A stretch of DNA of 64,000 bases from Actinomycetes bacterium (GCA_035506535.1 DATJPE010000003.1:1-64000); one strand, 5' to 3'. Positions 1-8,919 are shown, counted from the first letter of the stretch. Translations and numbers: made by a program. Notes: generated from the letters alone by a model not told the origin.

Positions 1-2919
1 ACGATCAGCCTCACCAACCCCGGCACCATCGGGACCGTCCACTCGGTGCCCCGGCTGATGAGCGGCCAGGGCGCGATCATCGGCGCCGGTGCGCTCGACT
101 ACCCCGCCGAGTGGCAGGGCGCCTCCGAGGAGACCCTCGCCCGCAACGCCGTGAGCAAGATCCTCACCCTCACCTCGACCTACGACCACCGGATCATCCA
201 GGGCGCCCAGTCCGGGGAGTTCCTCCGGTCGGTCGAGCAGCTCCTGCTCGGCCAGGAAGGCTTCTACGACACGGTCTTCGCGGCGCTGCGCGTGCCGTAC
301 GAGCCAGTGCGCTGGGAGCGCGACATCAGCGCCAGCCACGAGGACGACGTCACCAAGGGCGCGCGTGTCCAGGAGCTCATCCACGCCTACCGGGTGCGCG
401 GGCACCTCATGGCCGACACCGACCCGCTGGAGTACCGCCAGCGCCGCCACCCTGACCTCGACATCGTCAGCCACGGACTGACCCTGTGGGACCTCGACCG
501 CGAGTTCGCCACCGGCGGGTTCGGGGGTCGGCCGATCGCCAAGCTTCGCGACATCCTGGGGATCCTGCGCGACTCGTACTGCCGCACCGTCGGCATCGAG
601 TACATGCACATCCAGGACCCCGAGCAGCGCGAATGGATCCAGGCCGCCGTGGAGCGCCCGCAGGCGCGCTGCGAGCGTGACGAGCAGCTGCGGATCCTGC
701 GCCGGCTCAACGCGGCGGAGGCCTTCGAGACCTTCCTGCAGACCAAGTACGTCGGCCAGAAGCGGTTCTCCCTCGAGGGCGGGGAGTCGGTCATCCCGCT
801 GCTGGACGCGGTGCTGCGCTCCGCCGTCGACGACGGCCTCGTCGAGGTGTGCATCGGCATGCCGCACCGCGGCCGCCTGAACGTCCTCGCCAACATCGTG
901 GGCAAGTCCTACGGGCAGATCTTCCGCGAGTTCGAGGGCACGGTGGACCCGGGCGCCGCGCACGGCTCGGGCGACGTCAAGTACCACCTGGGGGCGGAGG
1001 GCACCTTCACGGTGGAGGACGGCCGCACGGTCGCGGTCTCCCTGGCCGCCAATCCGTCACACCTGGAGGCCGTCAACCCGGTCCTCGAGGGGATCGCCCG
1101 CGCCAAGCAGGACGTGCTCGACCGCGGCGAGGACTTCCCGGTCCTGCCGGTGCTGCTCCATGGCGACGCCGCGTTCGCCGGTCAGGGCGTGGTCGCGGAG
1201 ACCCTGGAGCTGAGCCAGCTGCGCGGGTACCGCACGGGCGGGACGATCCACGTGGTCGTCAACAACCAGGTCGGCTTCACGACCTCGCCGGCCGCCAGCC
1301 GCTCGTCCACCTACGCGACGGACGTGGCCCGGACCGTCCAGGCGCCGATCTTCCACGTCAACGGCGACGACCCCGAGGCCTGCGTCCGGGTGGCACGCCT
1401 GGCCTTCGAGTTCCGCCAGGAGTTCGACAAGGACGTCGTCATCGACCTGATCTGCTACCGACGGCGTGGGCACAACGAGGCCGACGACCCCTCGCTCACC
1501 CAGCCGCTGATGTACAACCTCATCGACCTCAAGCGCTCCATCCGCAAGCTCTACACCGAGGCGCTGATCGGCCGCGGCGACATCACCGTCGAGGAGGCCG
1601 AGGCGGCGCTGCGCGACTACCAGGAGCAGCTCGAGAAGGTCTTCCAAGCAACCCGCGCCCAGGACGCGTCGGTCGACGACTCGGGCGCCGGGCCCCTGAA
1701 CGAGCGGTCCGGCCAGGTCGAGCGGGAGGGCCAGCAGGATCTGGAGCCGCAGCGGCCCTCGGCGGACGTACCCACCGCCATCGACCTCGACGTGGTCAAG
1801 CGCGTCGTGGAGTCGCAGCTGACCGTGCCCGAGGGCTTCACCGTGCACCCTCGGCTGGCCCCTCAACTGCAGCGGCGCGCCCAGATGGTCGAGCAGGACG
1901 CGATCGACTGGGCCATGGGCGAGGCACTGGCCTTCGGCTCGCTGCTCACCGAGGGCCGTGCGGTACGACTCGCCGGGCAGGACTCGCGGCGCGGCACCTT
2001 CGGCCAGCGCCATGCCGTCATCGTCGACCGGGTGACCGGCTGGCAGTACAAGCCGCTCAAGCGCTGCTACGAGAACGGCGGGAAGCTCTACGTCTACGAC
2101 TCGTTGCTGTCGGAGTACGCCGCGATGGGCTTCGAGTACGGCTACTCGGTGGCCCGGCCGGACGCCCTGGTCATGTGGGAGGCACAGTTCGGCGACTTCG
2201 CGAACGGCGCGCAGACGATCATCGACGAGTTCATCGCCTCCGGTGAGCAGAAGTGGGGCCAGCGCTCGGCCGTGACCCTGCTGCTGCCCCACGGCTACGA
2301 GGGCCAGGGGCCGGACCACTCCTCGGCCAGGGTGGAGCGCTTCCTGCAGCTGTGCGCCCAGGACAACATGACGGTCGCCATGCCGTCGACGCCGGCGTCG
2401 TACTTCCACCTGTTGCGCTGGCAGGTGCACTCCGAGCTGCAGCGCCCGCTCGTCGTCTTCACCCCCAAGTCCATGCTGCGCCTGAAGGCGGCGACCTCGC
2501 GGACCGAGGAGTTCATCAGTGGCCACTTCCGCCCGGTGATCCCTGACGAGCACGTCGACCGGGCCGGCGTACGAGTGATCATCCTGTGCAGCGGGAAGGT
2601 CTACTGGGATCTCGTGGCCGAGCGTGCCAAGCGCGGGGCGGACGACGTCGCCATCGTGCGCCTCGAACGCCTCTACCCGCTGCCCGCGAAGACCCTGCCC
2701 GTGGCGCTGGAGGGCTACCCGGCGTCGGCACAGGTCCGCTGGGTGCAGGAGGAGCCGGCGAACCAGGGGGCCTGGTGGTCGATGTCGATGAACGTCCCCC
2801 AGATCATCGGCCGCACGCTGGCGCCGGTGACCCGAACCGCCTCGTCCTCACCGGCGGCGGGCTCCCACCACCGCCACGAGCAGGAGCAGCGCGAGATCAT
2901 CGACGCCGCGCTGGCCTGA
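1..2919 (+). CDS. kgd: Multifunctional 2-oxoglutarate metabolism enzyme (E2-E1 fusion), 5' end cut by window
   Basis: The frame is open from base 1, so the N-terminus lies outside the window; 972 codons are visible of a family usually about 1,200 residues. The first ~75 visible residues are the end of a 2-oxoacid dehydrogenase acyltransferase domain ([11 protein letters not shown], then DHRIIQGA, the variant of the E2 HxxxDG motif found in this fused family). An E1 thiamine-diphosphate decarboxylase follows: [23 protein letters not shown] and NNQVGFTT (cofactor site), a transketolase-like pyrimidine domain ([13 protein letters not shown]), and the C-terminal [13 protein letters not shown]. 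The enzyme decarboxylates 2-oxoglutarate and feeds succinyl groups to the TCA cycle, working with separate lipoyl and E3 partners. The linker around 1660-1760 is acidic and variable. A short gene follows after one base. Confidence 0.96.
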   Translation, partial: TISLTNPGTIGTVHSVPRLMSGQGAIIGAGALDYPAEWQGASEETLARNAVSKILTLTSTYDHRIIQGAQSGEFLRSVEQLLLGQEGFYDTVFAALRVPYEPVRWERDISASHEDDVTKGARVQELIHAYRVRGHLMADTDPLEYRQRRHPDLDIVSHGLTLWDLDREFATGGFGGRPIAKLRDILGILRDSYCRTVGIEYMHIQDPEQREWIQAAVERPQARCERDEQLRILRRLNAAEAFETFLQTKYVGQKRFSLEGGESVIPLLDAVLRSAVDDGLVEVCIGMPHRGRLNVLANIVGKSYGQIFREFEGTVDPGAAHGSGDVKYHLGAEGTFTVEDGRTVAVSLAANPSHLEAVNPVLEGIARAKQDVLDRGEDFPVLPVLLHGDAAFAGQGVVAETLELSQLRGYRTGGTIHVVVNNQVGFTTSPAASRSSTYATDVARTVQAPIFHVNGDDPEACVRVARLAFEFRQEFDKDVVIDLICYRRRGHNEADDPSLTQPLMYNLIDLKRSIRKLYTEALIGRGDITVEEAEAALRDYQEQLEKVFQATRAQDASVDDSGAGPLNERSGQVEREGQQDLEPQRPSADVPTAIDLDVVKRVVESQLTVPEGFTVHPRLAPQLQRRAQMVEQDAIDWAMGEALAFGSLLTEGRAVRLAGQDSRRGTFGQRHAVIVDRVTGWQYKPLKRCYENGGKLYVYDSLLSEYAAMGFEYGYSVARPDALVMWEAQFGDFANGAQTIIDEFIASGEQKWGQRSAVTLLLPHGYEGQGPDHSSARVERFLQLCAQDNMTVAMPSTPASYFHLLRWQVHSELQRPLVVFTPKSMLRLKAATSRTEEFISGHFRPVIPDEHVDRAGVRVIILCSGKVYWDLVAERAKRGADDVAIVRLERLYPLPAKTLPVALEGYPASAQVRWVQEEPANQGAWWSMSMNVPQIIGRTLAPVTRTASSSPAAGSHHRHEQEQREIIDAALA

Positions 2920-2920
2920 G

Positions 2921-3100
2921 GTGTACTTCACCGACCGCGGCATCGAGGAGCTCGAGGCGCGCCGCGGAATCGAGGAGGTCAGCCTCGCCTGGCTGGCCGA
3001 GCGGCTACGCGAGTTCGTCGACCTCAACCCCGACTTCGAGGTGCCCGTGGAGCGGTTGGCCACCTGGCTGGCCCGCCTCGACGACGCCGACGACGACTGA
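2921..3100 (+). CDS. Small acidic conserved actinobacterial protein (DUF6104-like)
   Basis: This is a 59-residue frame starting GTG one base after the kgd stop and reading VYFTDRGIEELEARRG, ending RLDDADDD. From memory it matches the small protein family DUF6104 that commonly follows kgd in Actinobacteria, including the phrase DLNPDFEVPVERLATWLARL. The function is unknown. It has no signal peptide or membrane segment, and two amphipathic helices seem likely. The position implies translational coupling to kgd. A GAGG just before the GTG could serve as a weak ribosome-binding site. Confidence 0.75.
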   Translation: MYFTDRGIEELEARRGIEEVSLAWLAERLREFVDLNPDFEVPVERLATWLARLDDADDD

Positions 3101-3110
3101 GCCCATCCAT

Positions 3111-3181
3111 CCCCCCACTTGTGGCGGGGTCTACGTCGATCAACGTGACGTGAGAGACGCGGAACCCGCCACCAGTGGGGG
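3111..3181. repeat. 71-bp imperfect palindrome between convergent genes (terminator or dispersed element)
   Basis: The left arm CCCCCACTTGTGGCGGGG (3112-3129) pairs with CCCGCCACCAGTGGGGG (3165-3181), with one mismatch and one bulge. The 33-base centre contains ACGT-CGATCA-ACGT. It lies between kgd/DUF6104 (rightward) and the leftward oxidoreductase, so a two-sided terminator role fits. The long stem and ordered loop also look like a short dispersed palindromic element. No second copy was seen in this window. Confidence 0.6.
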
Positions 3182-3214
3182 ATCAGGGCGGGATCGAGGC
3201 TCAGCGCTCGAGGC

Positions 3215-4183
3215 TCAGGGCTCGACGACGACCTTGCCGAAGGCCTCCCCCGAGGCCAGCCGTTCGAAGGCGTCCCGGGCGTCCGCGAGGACGTACGTCG
3301 AGTCGACGAGCGGCCGCACCCCCGAGGCGACCAGGAAGTGCTGGAGCGCGACCAGCTCGCGGCGGGTGCCCATCGTGGACCCCACGACGGACAGCTGCAG
3401 GAAGAAGACCCGGCGCAGGTCGGTCACCACCTCGTGGCCGCTGGTCGCCCCGGCGACCACCACCGTCCCGCCCGGACGCAGGGCCTTGAGGCTGTGGTCC
3501 CACGTGGCCGACCCGACCGTCTCCAGGACTGCGTCGACCCGCTCGGGCAGCCGGGCCCCCGGCGGGTACGCCGCCTCGGCGCCGAGCTCGACCGCACGAG
3601 CGCGACGCTCCTCCTCGCGGCTGGTCGCCCACATGCGCAACCCGGCGGCGGCCCCGAGGGCGAGCGCGGCGGAGGAGACCCCGCCGCCGGCGCCCTGGAC
3701 GAGCACCCGGTCGCCCGGACGCACACCGGCCTTGACGAACAGCATCCGATAGGCGGTGAGCCACGCGGTGGGCAGCGAAGCGGCCTCCGCCCAGGACAGC
3801 TCGGGAGCCTTGGGCACCAGGTTGCGCCGGGGCACGGCCACCCGCTCCGCGAGGGTGCCGGGGTGGACCTCCGAGAGCAGGGAGCGCCGCGGGTCGGCGG
3901 TCTCGTCGCCGCCGCCCGCGTCGGTGTCGGCGATGACGGCATGCACCACGACCTCGTTGCCGTCGGCGTCCACGCCCGCGGCGTCGCAGCCGAGGATCAT
4001 CGGCAGCCGGTCCGCGGGCAGGCCGACCCCGCGCAGCGACCACAGGTCGTGATGGTTGAGCGCGGCGGCGCGGACCGTGACGACGGTCCAGCCCTCCGGC
4101 GGCTCCGGGTCCGGGACGGACCCGACCTCCAGTCCGGCCAGCGGGTCGTCGGGTGAGAGGCGGGCGGCGTAGGCAGCGAGCAC
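3215..4183 (-). CDS. Medium-chain dehydrogenase/quinone oxidoreductase-like protein
   Basis: The 322-residue MDR-superfamily protein has an N-terminal GroES-like domain (LNHHDLWSLRGVG, then GCDAAGV). A Rossmann domain for NADP(H) follows with VLVQGAGGGVSSAALALG. The four-cysteine structural zinc loop of classical alcohol dehydrogenases is absent, which favours a quinone-reductase-like enzyme; the substrate is unknown. It is transcribed away from padR, and the 136-bp shared intergenic region holds the PadR-type operator, so PadR may also control this gene (inference). Confidence 0.8.
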   Translation of the reverse strand: MLAAYAARLSPDDPLAGLEVGSVPDPEPPEGWTVVTVRAAALNHHDLWSLRGVGLPADRLPMILGCDAAGVDADGNEVVVHAVIADTDAGGGDETADPRRSLLSEVHPGTLAERVAVPRRNLVPKAPELSWAEAASLPTAWLTAYRMLFVKAGVRPGDRVLVQGAGGGVSSAALALGAAAGLRMWATSREEERRARAVELGAEAAYPPGARLPERVDAVLETVGSATWDHSLKALRPGGTVVVAGATSGHEVVTDLRRVFFLQLSVVGSTMGTRRELVALQHFLVASGVRPLVDSTYVLADARDAFERLASGEAFGKVVVEP

Positions 4184-4224
4184 GTCTTGACGCTAGCCGC
4201 CCGGACGGCTGTCTGGGGGCCGGG

Positions 4225-4254
4225 TTGACACACGATGCAATCTCGATATATCTT
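4225..4254 (+). promoter_or_regulatory. Sigma-70-type promoter of the padR gene
   Basis: A consensus -35 TTGACA (4225-4230) is followed after 18 bases by TATCTT (4249-4254). A GAGGAG ribosome-binding site precedes the ATG at 4320. The -10 element lies inside the AT-rich near-palindrome listed next, which suits autorepression. Confidence 0.6.
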
Positions 4255-4258
4255 GAGT
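4242..4258. promoter_or_regulatory. Candidate PadR operator
   Basis: CTCGATATATCTTGAG has a perfect 8-bp core palindrome GATATATC (4245-4252), flanked by CTC and GAG. It is strikingly AT-rich for this genome. It overlaps the padR -10 box and sits between padR and the divergent oxidoreductase gene. Confidence 0.55.
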
Positions 4259-4319
4259 GCAGCGTGATAGACACGCGACACAGATTGAACACAGACGAAC
4301 CATCGACTGAGGAGACCTC

Positions 4320-4862
4320 ATGAAGCACCACATGCACCACAGGGGACCGGGCGGCCCCCGAGGCCCGCGCTTCGCGGGCGGGCGACGGGGCGGGGCCCGT
4401 CGCGGCGATGTCCGCGGCGCGATCCTGCTCCTGCTCGCCGAGCGCCCGATGCACGGCTACCAGCTCATGCAGGAGATGTCGGCTCGTACCGACGGCGCCT
4501 GGCGGCCCAGCCCCGGCGCCATCTACCCCGCGCTCGCCCAGCTCGAGGACGAGGGCCTGGTCGTCGTCACCCGCGAGGGCGGTCGCAAGCTCGCCTCGCT
4601 CACCGACGCGGGCCGCGCCGAGCTCGAGGCCAACGCCGAGAGCATCGGCGACCCCTTCGCCGAGCTGCGCGAAGCGGGAGACCACGGCAGCCTGCGGGCC
4701 GCGTTCGAGGGACTGGGCGGCGCCGTTCGCCAGGTGGCCCGTACCGGCACCGCCACCCAGCGGGGGCAGGTCGAGCGGATCCTGATCGACGCGCGCCGGG
4801 CGGTCTACCTCGTGCTCGCCGACGCCGAGCCCGCCGAGACGACGGAAACCGGCGCGAGCTGA
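4320..4862 (+). CDS. PadR-family transcriptional regulator with His-rich N-terminus
   Basis: The 180-residue protein opens with a His/Gly/Arg-rich tail (MKHHMHHRGPGGPRG) of about 35 residues. A PadR winged helix follows (AILLLLAERPMHGYQLMQEM, then PSPGAIYPALAQLEDEGLV), with a C-terminal helical dimerisation region. PadR proteins are dimeric repressors that often respond to small lipophilic or phenolic compounds. The His cluster might bind metal (inference). The promoter/operator overlap upstream suggests autoregulation and possible control of the divergent oxidoreductase. Confidence 0.88.
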   Translation: MKHHMHHRGPGGPRGPRFAGGRRGGARRGDVRGAILLLLAERPMHGYQLMQEMSARTDGAWRPSPGAIYPALAQLEDEGLVVVTREGGRKLASLTDAGRAELEANAESIGDPFAELREAGDHGSLRAAFEGLGGAVRQVARTGTATQRGQVERILIDARRAVYLVLADAEPAETTETGAS

Positions 4863-4867
4863 CCCGA

Positions 4868-5203
4868 CTACAGGGGCACCGGCGGCGGCGGCAGGCGACC
4901 GGCGCGCCGCAGCGGCCGGTATCGCCAGCGGACCACCCCGAGGACGTCTCGGTCCGCAACAGCCCCGAGGGCCCAGGAGTCGACGCCCTCCGCCGGGTTG
5001 TCCCGCTCGACCCACCAGCCCGATGCGTCGTGGTGGATCGCCCGCTTCACTGACAGCGGGCGGCCATCCGGCAGGCGGACGACGACGACGTCGCCCCTCG
5101 CGGCGGGCGCCGACCAGCGCACGAGCAGCCGGTCGCCCGCGCGCAAGGTCGGCTCCATCGAGCGGCCGGCGACGACGACGCGTCCCCAGCGCAGCAGCCT
5201 CAT
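4868..5203 (-). CDS. sodX: Nickel-SOD maturation protease (S26 signal-peptidase family)
   Basis: The 111-residue product has the S26 Ser/Lys dyad: GRSMEPTLRAGD carries the nucleophile Ser, and SVKRAIH carries the Lys. There is no clear N-terminal membrane anchor. It is divergent from sodN, the standard pairing in which this protease removes the short SodN propeptide to expose the nickel-binding His1. I start at the ATG at 5203 (MRLLRWGRVVVAGRSM). An in-frame upstream start at 5311 would run into the sodN promoter region and adds a low-complexity tail, so I rejected it. Confidence 0.88.
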   Translation of the reverse strand: MRLLRWGRVVVAGRSMEPTLRAGDRLLVRWSAPAARGDVVVVRLPDGRPLSVKRAIHHDASGWWVERDNPAEGVDSWALGAVADRDVLGVVRWRYRPLRRAGRLPPPPVPL

Positions 5204-5340
5204 CGCCCGACCCGGGCCGGGGCCGTGCAGCGGGAGCGTGGCCCGACTGGGGCCGGACCGCGGGAGTAGGGTCGCGCGAGGGAGCTGGCGCGCCGCGACG
5301 GCCCCCCGCACCCGAGTCGACCGAAGTCGGAAGGACAGGC

Positions 5341-5721
5341 ATGCCCACTCTCGTGCACGCGCACTGCGACCTCCCCTGCGGTGTCTACGACCCCGCCCAG
5401 GCGCGGATCGAGGCCCAGTCCGTCAAGGCGATCATGGAGAAGTACAACGGCTCCGACGACCCCGCGTTCCGGACACGTGCGCTCATCATCAAGGAGCAGC
5501 GCAGCGAGCTGGTCAAGCACCACCTCTGGGTGCTGTGGACGGACTACTTCAAGGCGCCGCACTTCGAGGAGTACCCCCAGCTGCACACCCTGTTCAACCA
5601 GGCCACCAAGCTGGCCGGGGCGGGCGGCAGCAAGGCGGCGACCGACGTCGCCGTGGCCGACCAGCTGCTCGCCAAGATCGACGAGATCGCCGAGATCTTC
5701 TGGGAGACCAAGAAGGCCTGA
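5341..5721 (+). CDS. sodN: Nickel superoxide dismutase
   Basis: The 126-residue precursor has the diagnostic nickel hook HCDLPCGVYDP directly after a 7-residue propeptide (MPTLVHA). After cleavage the mature protein would begin with His1 and carry Cys2 and Cys6 as nickel ligands. The remainder is the four-helix bundle (KEQRSELVKHHLWVLWTDYF). It converts superoxide to oxygen and hydrogen peroxide in the cytoplasm as a hexamer. I chose the start at 5341, after GGAAGGA. The earlier in-frame extension is not family-like. Confidence 0.97.
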   Translation: MPTLVHAHCDLPCGVYDPAQARIEAQSVKAIMEKYNGSDDPAFRTRALIIKEQRSELVKHHLWVLWTDYFKAPHFEEYPQLHTLFNQATKLAGAGGSKAATDVAVADQLLAKIDEIAEIFWETKKA

Positions 5722-5749
5722 CCGGACCCCGCTCGCTACCGTGGGCCGG

Positions 5750-6232
5750 ATGGATGCCATCCGGCGGGTACGTCCCGCGGACGTCGACGACGTCCACGCG
5801 ATGATCCTCGAGCTCGCCGAGTACGAGCGCTCGCGGCACGAGGTCCGGGCCAGCGCCGAGGACCTGAGAGCCGCGCTGTTCGCCCCGAACCCGGCGCTGT
5901 TCGGGCACGTGGCCGAGGCGCCGGACGGCGACCTGGCCGGGTTCGCCGTCTGGTTCCTCAACTACTCGACGTGGGACGGCCGCCACGGCATCTACCTGGA
6001 GGACCTGTACGTGCGACCGCAGCACCGCGGCAGCGGCCTGGGTCGGGCGCTGCTGGCGGCACTGGCCGCCGAGTGCGTCTCCCGGCGGCTGACCCGGCTC
6101 CAGTGGTGGGTGCTGGACTGGAACGCGCCCTCGATCGGCTTCTACCGCTCGCTGGGTGCGCAGGCGATGGACGAGTGGACCGTCATGCGCATCTCCGGCG
6201 CCTCCCTCGACGACCTCGCCCGGCAGGCCTAG
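5750..6232 (+). CDS. GNAT-family N-acetyltransferase (diamine/SSAT-like)
   Basis: The 160-residue GNAT protein has the acetyl-CoA site VRPQHRGSGLGRALL. The region GIYLEDLYVRP and the C-terminal NAPSIGFYRSLGA resemble the spermidine/spermine or thialysine acetyltransferase group. The substrate is unproven. It begins 28 bases after sodN and ends directly before the GTG of the anti-sigma gene, so it may bridge sodN and the sigma-factor pair transcriptionally. Confidence 0.85.
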   Translation: MDAIRRVRPADVDDVHAMILELAEYERSRHEVRASAEDLRAALFAPNPALFGHVAEAPDGDLAGFAVWFLNYSTWDGRHGIYLEDLYVRPQHRGSGLGRALLAALAAECVSRRLTRLQWWVLDWNAPSIGFYRSLGAQAMDEWTVMRISGASLDDLARQA

Positions 6233-6619
6233 GTGGCCCAGGACGACGTCGTCGAGCTGCGGCTCCCGGCGGAGGCGGCGTACGTCTCCGTCGTCCGGAC
6301 CGCCACCGCCGGGCTGGCCGCGCGCCTGGACTTCACGGTCGATGAGATCGAGGACCTGCGGATCGCGGTCGACGAGGCCTGCGCCATCCTGCTGCCCGAC
6401 GTCGCGGGTGGTGAGTCCCTCGAGTGCCTGTTCCGCGTGGGCTCCGACGAGCTCGAGGTGACGGTCTCCGCGCGTACCGTGGGCGACCACCGCCCCGAGC
6501 GCGGCAGCTTCGGCTGGACGGTCCTCGAGGCGCTGGCCGGCTCCGTGGAGTCGGGTCGCGTCGACGGGCGCACCTACTTCACCCTGTGCAAACGACGCGG
6601 GCGAGGCCCCGGCGGATGA
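6233..6619 (+). CDS. Anti-sigma factor, HATPase (RsbW/SpoIIAB-like)
   Basis: The 128-residue single-domain protein resembles GHKL-ATPase anti-sigma factors: LRLPAEAAYVSVVRTATAGLA at the start, an N-box-like LRIAVDEACAIL, and a glycine-containing ERGSFGWTVLEALA near the end. The N box is degenerate relative to canonical RsbW. The GTG start abuts the GNAT stop. The end overlaps the sigma-factor start by ATGA, which points to a cognate anti-sigma/sigma pair. No anti-anti-sigma gene is adjacent. Confidence 0.85.
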   Translation: MAQDDVVELRLPAEAAYVSVVRTATAGLAARLDFTVDEIEDLRIAVDEACAILLPDVAGGESLECLFRVGSDELEVTVSARTVGDHRPERGSFGWTVLEALAGSVESGRVDGRTYFTLCKRRGRGPGG

Positions 6620-7407
6620 CCCCCGAGGGACAGCCGGCCTCGCGCGAGGAGCAGCGGGAGCGCAGCTGGGAGCTGTTCGTCCGCCTTCGCGCACTGGGTG
6701 GGACGCCGGGCGACGAGGGCGAGCGCCGCCGGCTGCGCGACGAGCTCGTCGCCCTCCACCTGCCGCTCGTCGAGCACCTAGCGGGGCGCTTCCGCAACCG
6801 GGGGGAGCCCTACGACGACCTCGTCCAGGTCGGGACCATCGGGCTGATCAACGCGGTGGACCGCTTCGACGTGGAGCGGGGGGTGGAGTTCTCGACCTAC
6901 GCGACGCCCACGGTCGTCGGCGAGATCCGCCGTCACTTCCGGGACAAGGGCTGGGCGGTCCGGGTCCCACGACGCCTGCAGGACCTGCGCCTCCAGCTGG
7001 CCGCAGCCGGGCAGGAGCTCACCCAGGCGCAGGGGCGCTCCCCCACGGTCGCCGAGCTGGCGGCCCATCTCGGGATCAGCGAGGACGAAGTCATCGAGGG
7101 CCTCGACACCGCCAACGCCTACACGGCCGTGTCGCTCGAGGCGACGGCGGACACCGCGGCGGAGAGCGCGGCGGTCCTCGACACCCTCGGGGCCGAGGAC
7201 GAGGCGCTGGCCGACGTCGAGAACCGGGAGGCGCTCAAGCCGCTCCTGGCGGGGCTGGAGCCGCGCGAGCGCCAGATCCTGCTCCTGCGGTTCTTCCGCA
7301 ACATGACCCAGAGCGAGATCGCCGCCGAGGTCGGGATCTCGCAGATGCACGTCTCGCGCCTGCTCTCCCGCAGCCTGAGACGCCTCCGCGAGGCGGCCGA
7401 GGAGTGA
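6616..7407 (+). CDS. SigB/SigF/SigG-family RNA polymerase sigma factor
   Basis: The 263-residue protein has sigma region 2 (YDDLVQVGTIGLINAVDRF, then EFSTYATPTVVGEIRR), region 3 (VPRRLQDLRLQLAAAGQELT) and region 4 helix-turn-helix (MTQSEIAAEVGISQMHVSRL). It belongs to the general-stress/SigF group of group 3 sigma factors, which are held inactive by an RsbW-type partner. The ATGA overlap with the anti-sigma gene supports stoichiometric co-expression. Confidence 0.93.
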   Translation: MTPEGQPASREEQRERSWELFVRLRALGGTPGDEGERRRLRDELVALHLPLVEHLAGRFRNRGEPYDDLVQVGTIGLINAVDRFDVERGVEFSTYATPTVVGEIRRHFRDKGWAVRVPRRLQDLRLQLAAAGQELTQAQGRSPTVAELAAHLGISEDEVIEGLDTANAYTAVSLEATADTAAESAAVLDTLGAEDEALADVENREALKPLLAGLEPRERQILLLRFFRNMTQSEIAAEVGISQMHVSRLLSRSLRRLREAAEE

Positions 7408-7413
7408 GCGGGG

Positions 7414-7791
7414 TCAGCGCAGCTGGGCGCCCACGGACGGTGCCAGCATGACGACGAGGCCGAGCACCGCCAGCGCAAGAACCGCCACGCCGACCGCGAC
7501 CTCGGCGCCCGACCCGCGCGCCAGCGCCCAGCCCACGGCGAGCAGCAGCAGGTAGGTCATGACCAGCGGCGACCTCGCCCAGCGGCGGCCTCGGCCGAGG
7601 CCGCGCGCCGAGGCCAGCACGCCAACGCCCCAGAGCACCACGCTGACCAGCACGAGTGCGGCGCCGGCGGCGCTGTCCGGCGCCTGGGTGGCGGCCTGTT
7701 CGGCCACGAACGCGGCGTAGGCGAGCAGCCCGGCACCGGTCGCCCAGCCCAGCCAGACCGCGATGCGCGGGACGAGCGGCCGGGTGGGCAT
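7414..7791 (-). CDS. Small integral membrane protein of unknown function
   Basis: The 125-residue protein has about four hydrophobic helices (WLGWATGAGLLAYAAF; ALVLVSVVLWGVGVL; LVMTYLLLLAVGWAL; VAVGVAVLALAVLGLVVM) and short loops. No catalytic motif is visible. It is convergent with the sigma-factor gene, six bases apart, and reads away from the lipid-kinase-like gene. Confidence 0.65.
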   Translation of the reverse strand: MPTRPLVPRIAVWLGWATGAGLLAYAAFVAEQAATQAPDSAAGAALVLVSVVLWGVGVLASARGLGRGRRWARSPLVMTYLLLLAVGWALARGSGAEVAVGVAVLALAVLGLVVMLAPSVGAQLR

Positions 7792-7851
7792 GCGAGGAGG
7801 CTAGGGCAGCGGTGCCAGCCTTACGGGCGGGTGCTCCCGTACCCTGTGAGC

Positions 7852-8772
7852 GTGCGAGCGCTGATGATCGTCAACCCGGCGGCCACCTCGACGACCTCTC
7901 GCGTACGCGACGTCCTCCTGCACGCGCTCGCGGCGGACCTCGACCTCGAGGCGGTCGAGACCAAGGACCGCGGCCACGCGGCCGAGCTGGGGCGGCGCGC
8001 CGCGCTGGACGGGCTCGACCTCGTGATCACCTTCGGTGGCGACGGCACGGTCAACGAGACGGTCAACGGCATGCTGCACGCCGAGCCGGGACCGACCCGG
8101 CCGGCGCTGGCCGTCGTTCCCGGCGGGAGCACCAACGTCTTCGCCCGCTCCCTGGGCCTGCCGAACAACCCGGTCGAGGCAACGGGGCAGATCCTCGACG
8201 CCCTGCGGTCGGAACGAACCCGCACGATCGGCCTCGGCCGGGCCGACGAGCGTTGGTTCACCTTCTGTGCGGGACTCGGCCTGGACGCTGACGTCGTGGC
8301 GACGGTGGAGCGACACCGCGACGACGGCCGGCGCTCGACCGGTCGCCTGTACGTCGCCTCGGCGGTGCGGCGGTTCTTCGCCACCGAGCGTCGCGACCCG
8401 CCGTTGACCCTGCAGCGGCCCGGCGGGGAGCCGGTCGACGGGCTCTCCTTGGCGATCGTGCAGAACACCAGCCCGTGGACGTACTTCGGCAACCGCCCGA
8501 TCGACCCCTGTCCCGACGCGGCCTTCGAGAAGGGGCTCGACCTCTTCGCACTGCGCGGGCTCGGCACGCCGACCGCGCTGCGACACTCACGGCAGCTGCT
8601 GTCTGGGCGGCGAGCCCCCCACGGAAAGCACGTCGTCGCCCTGCACGACGTCGAGGAGATGACCGTGGTCTCCGACCGGCCGGTGGCCCACCAGGTGGAC
8701 GGTGAGTACCTCGGCGAACGCTCCGCCGTCTGCTTCCGCAGCGTCCCGCAGGCACTGTGCGTCCTCGCCTGA
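7852..8772 (+). CDS. Diacylglycerol kinase family (lipid kinase-like) protein
   Basis: The ~306-residue DAGK-catalytic-domain protein has the nucleotide-binding loop TFGGDGTVNETVNG and PGGSTNVFARSLGLP, and a C-terminal beta-sandwich. This family phosphorylates lipid or sphingoid substrates at the membrane face; the substrate here is unknown. Three in-frame GTG codons exist (7831, 7846, 7852). I prefer 7852 because homologues begin with a short MRALxxVNP strand. It lies directly upstream of whiB1, as in related actinobacteria. Confidence 0.85.
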   Translation: MRALMIVNPAATSTTSRVRDVLLHALAADLDLEAVETKDRGHAAELGRRAALDGLDLVITFGGDGTVNETVNGMLHAEPGPTRPALAVVPGGSTNVFARSLGLPNNPVEATGQILDALRSERTRTIGLGRADERWFTFCAGLGLDADVVATVERHRDDGRRSTGRLYVASAVRRFFATERRDPPLTLQRPGGEPVDGLSLAIVQNTSPWTYFGNRPIDPCPDAAFEKGLDLFALRGLGTPTALRHSRQLLSGRRAPHGKHVVALHDVEEMTVVSDRPVAHQVDGEYLGERSAVCFRSVPQALCVLA

Positions 8773-8832
8773 CGTCGTGGCTACGGTCAGTGCTCGCCGA
8801 TGACCCACGGTGTCCGAATGTCGTTATCGAGA

Positions 8833-8848
8833 TGTGACCGAGACCACC
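8833..8848. promoter_or_regulatory. Candidate CRP/Cmr-type binding site upstream of whiB1
   Basis: TGTGACCGAGACCACC keeps the GTG-N8-CAC spacing of mycobacterial CRP sites, although the right half is weak. The whiB1 promoter of M. tuberculosis is known to be controlled by cAMP-responsive CRP proteins, so the location is apt. A single weak site of this length could still be chance. Confidence 0.35.
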
Positions 8849-8919
8849 TCCGCCACACCAGACGGAACCGGCGGAACCCTTGCCGAGGTCTGATGCGTTT
8901 GCCAGGCTGTAGGAGAGAT

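Noticed and set aside
1057-2553. 498-codon minus-strand frame inside kgd
   Set aside because: Shadow of the real coding strand in GC-rich DNA; Val/Leu/Arg-rich with no domain pattern. Similar long shadows (3201-5348, 34426-36330, 40037-42511, 50184-53183, 54715-56889 and others) were rejected for the same reason.
5204-5311. N-terminal extension of sodX
   Set aside because: Low-complexity Arg/Pro-rich residues that would cover the sodN promoter. The family starts near the Ser motif.
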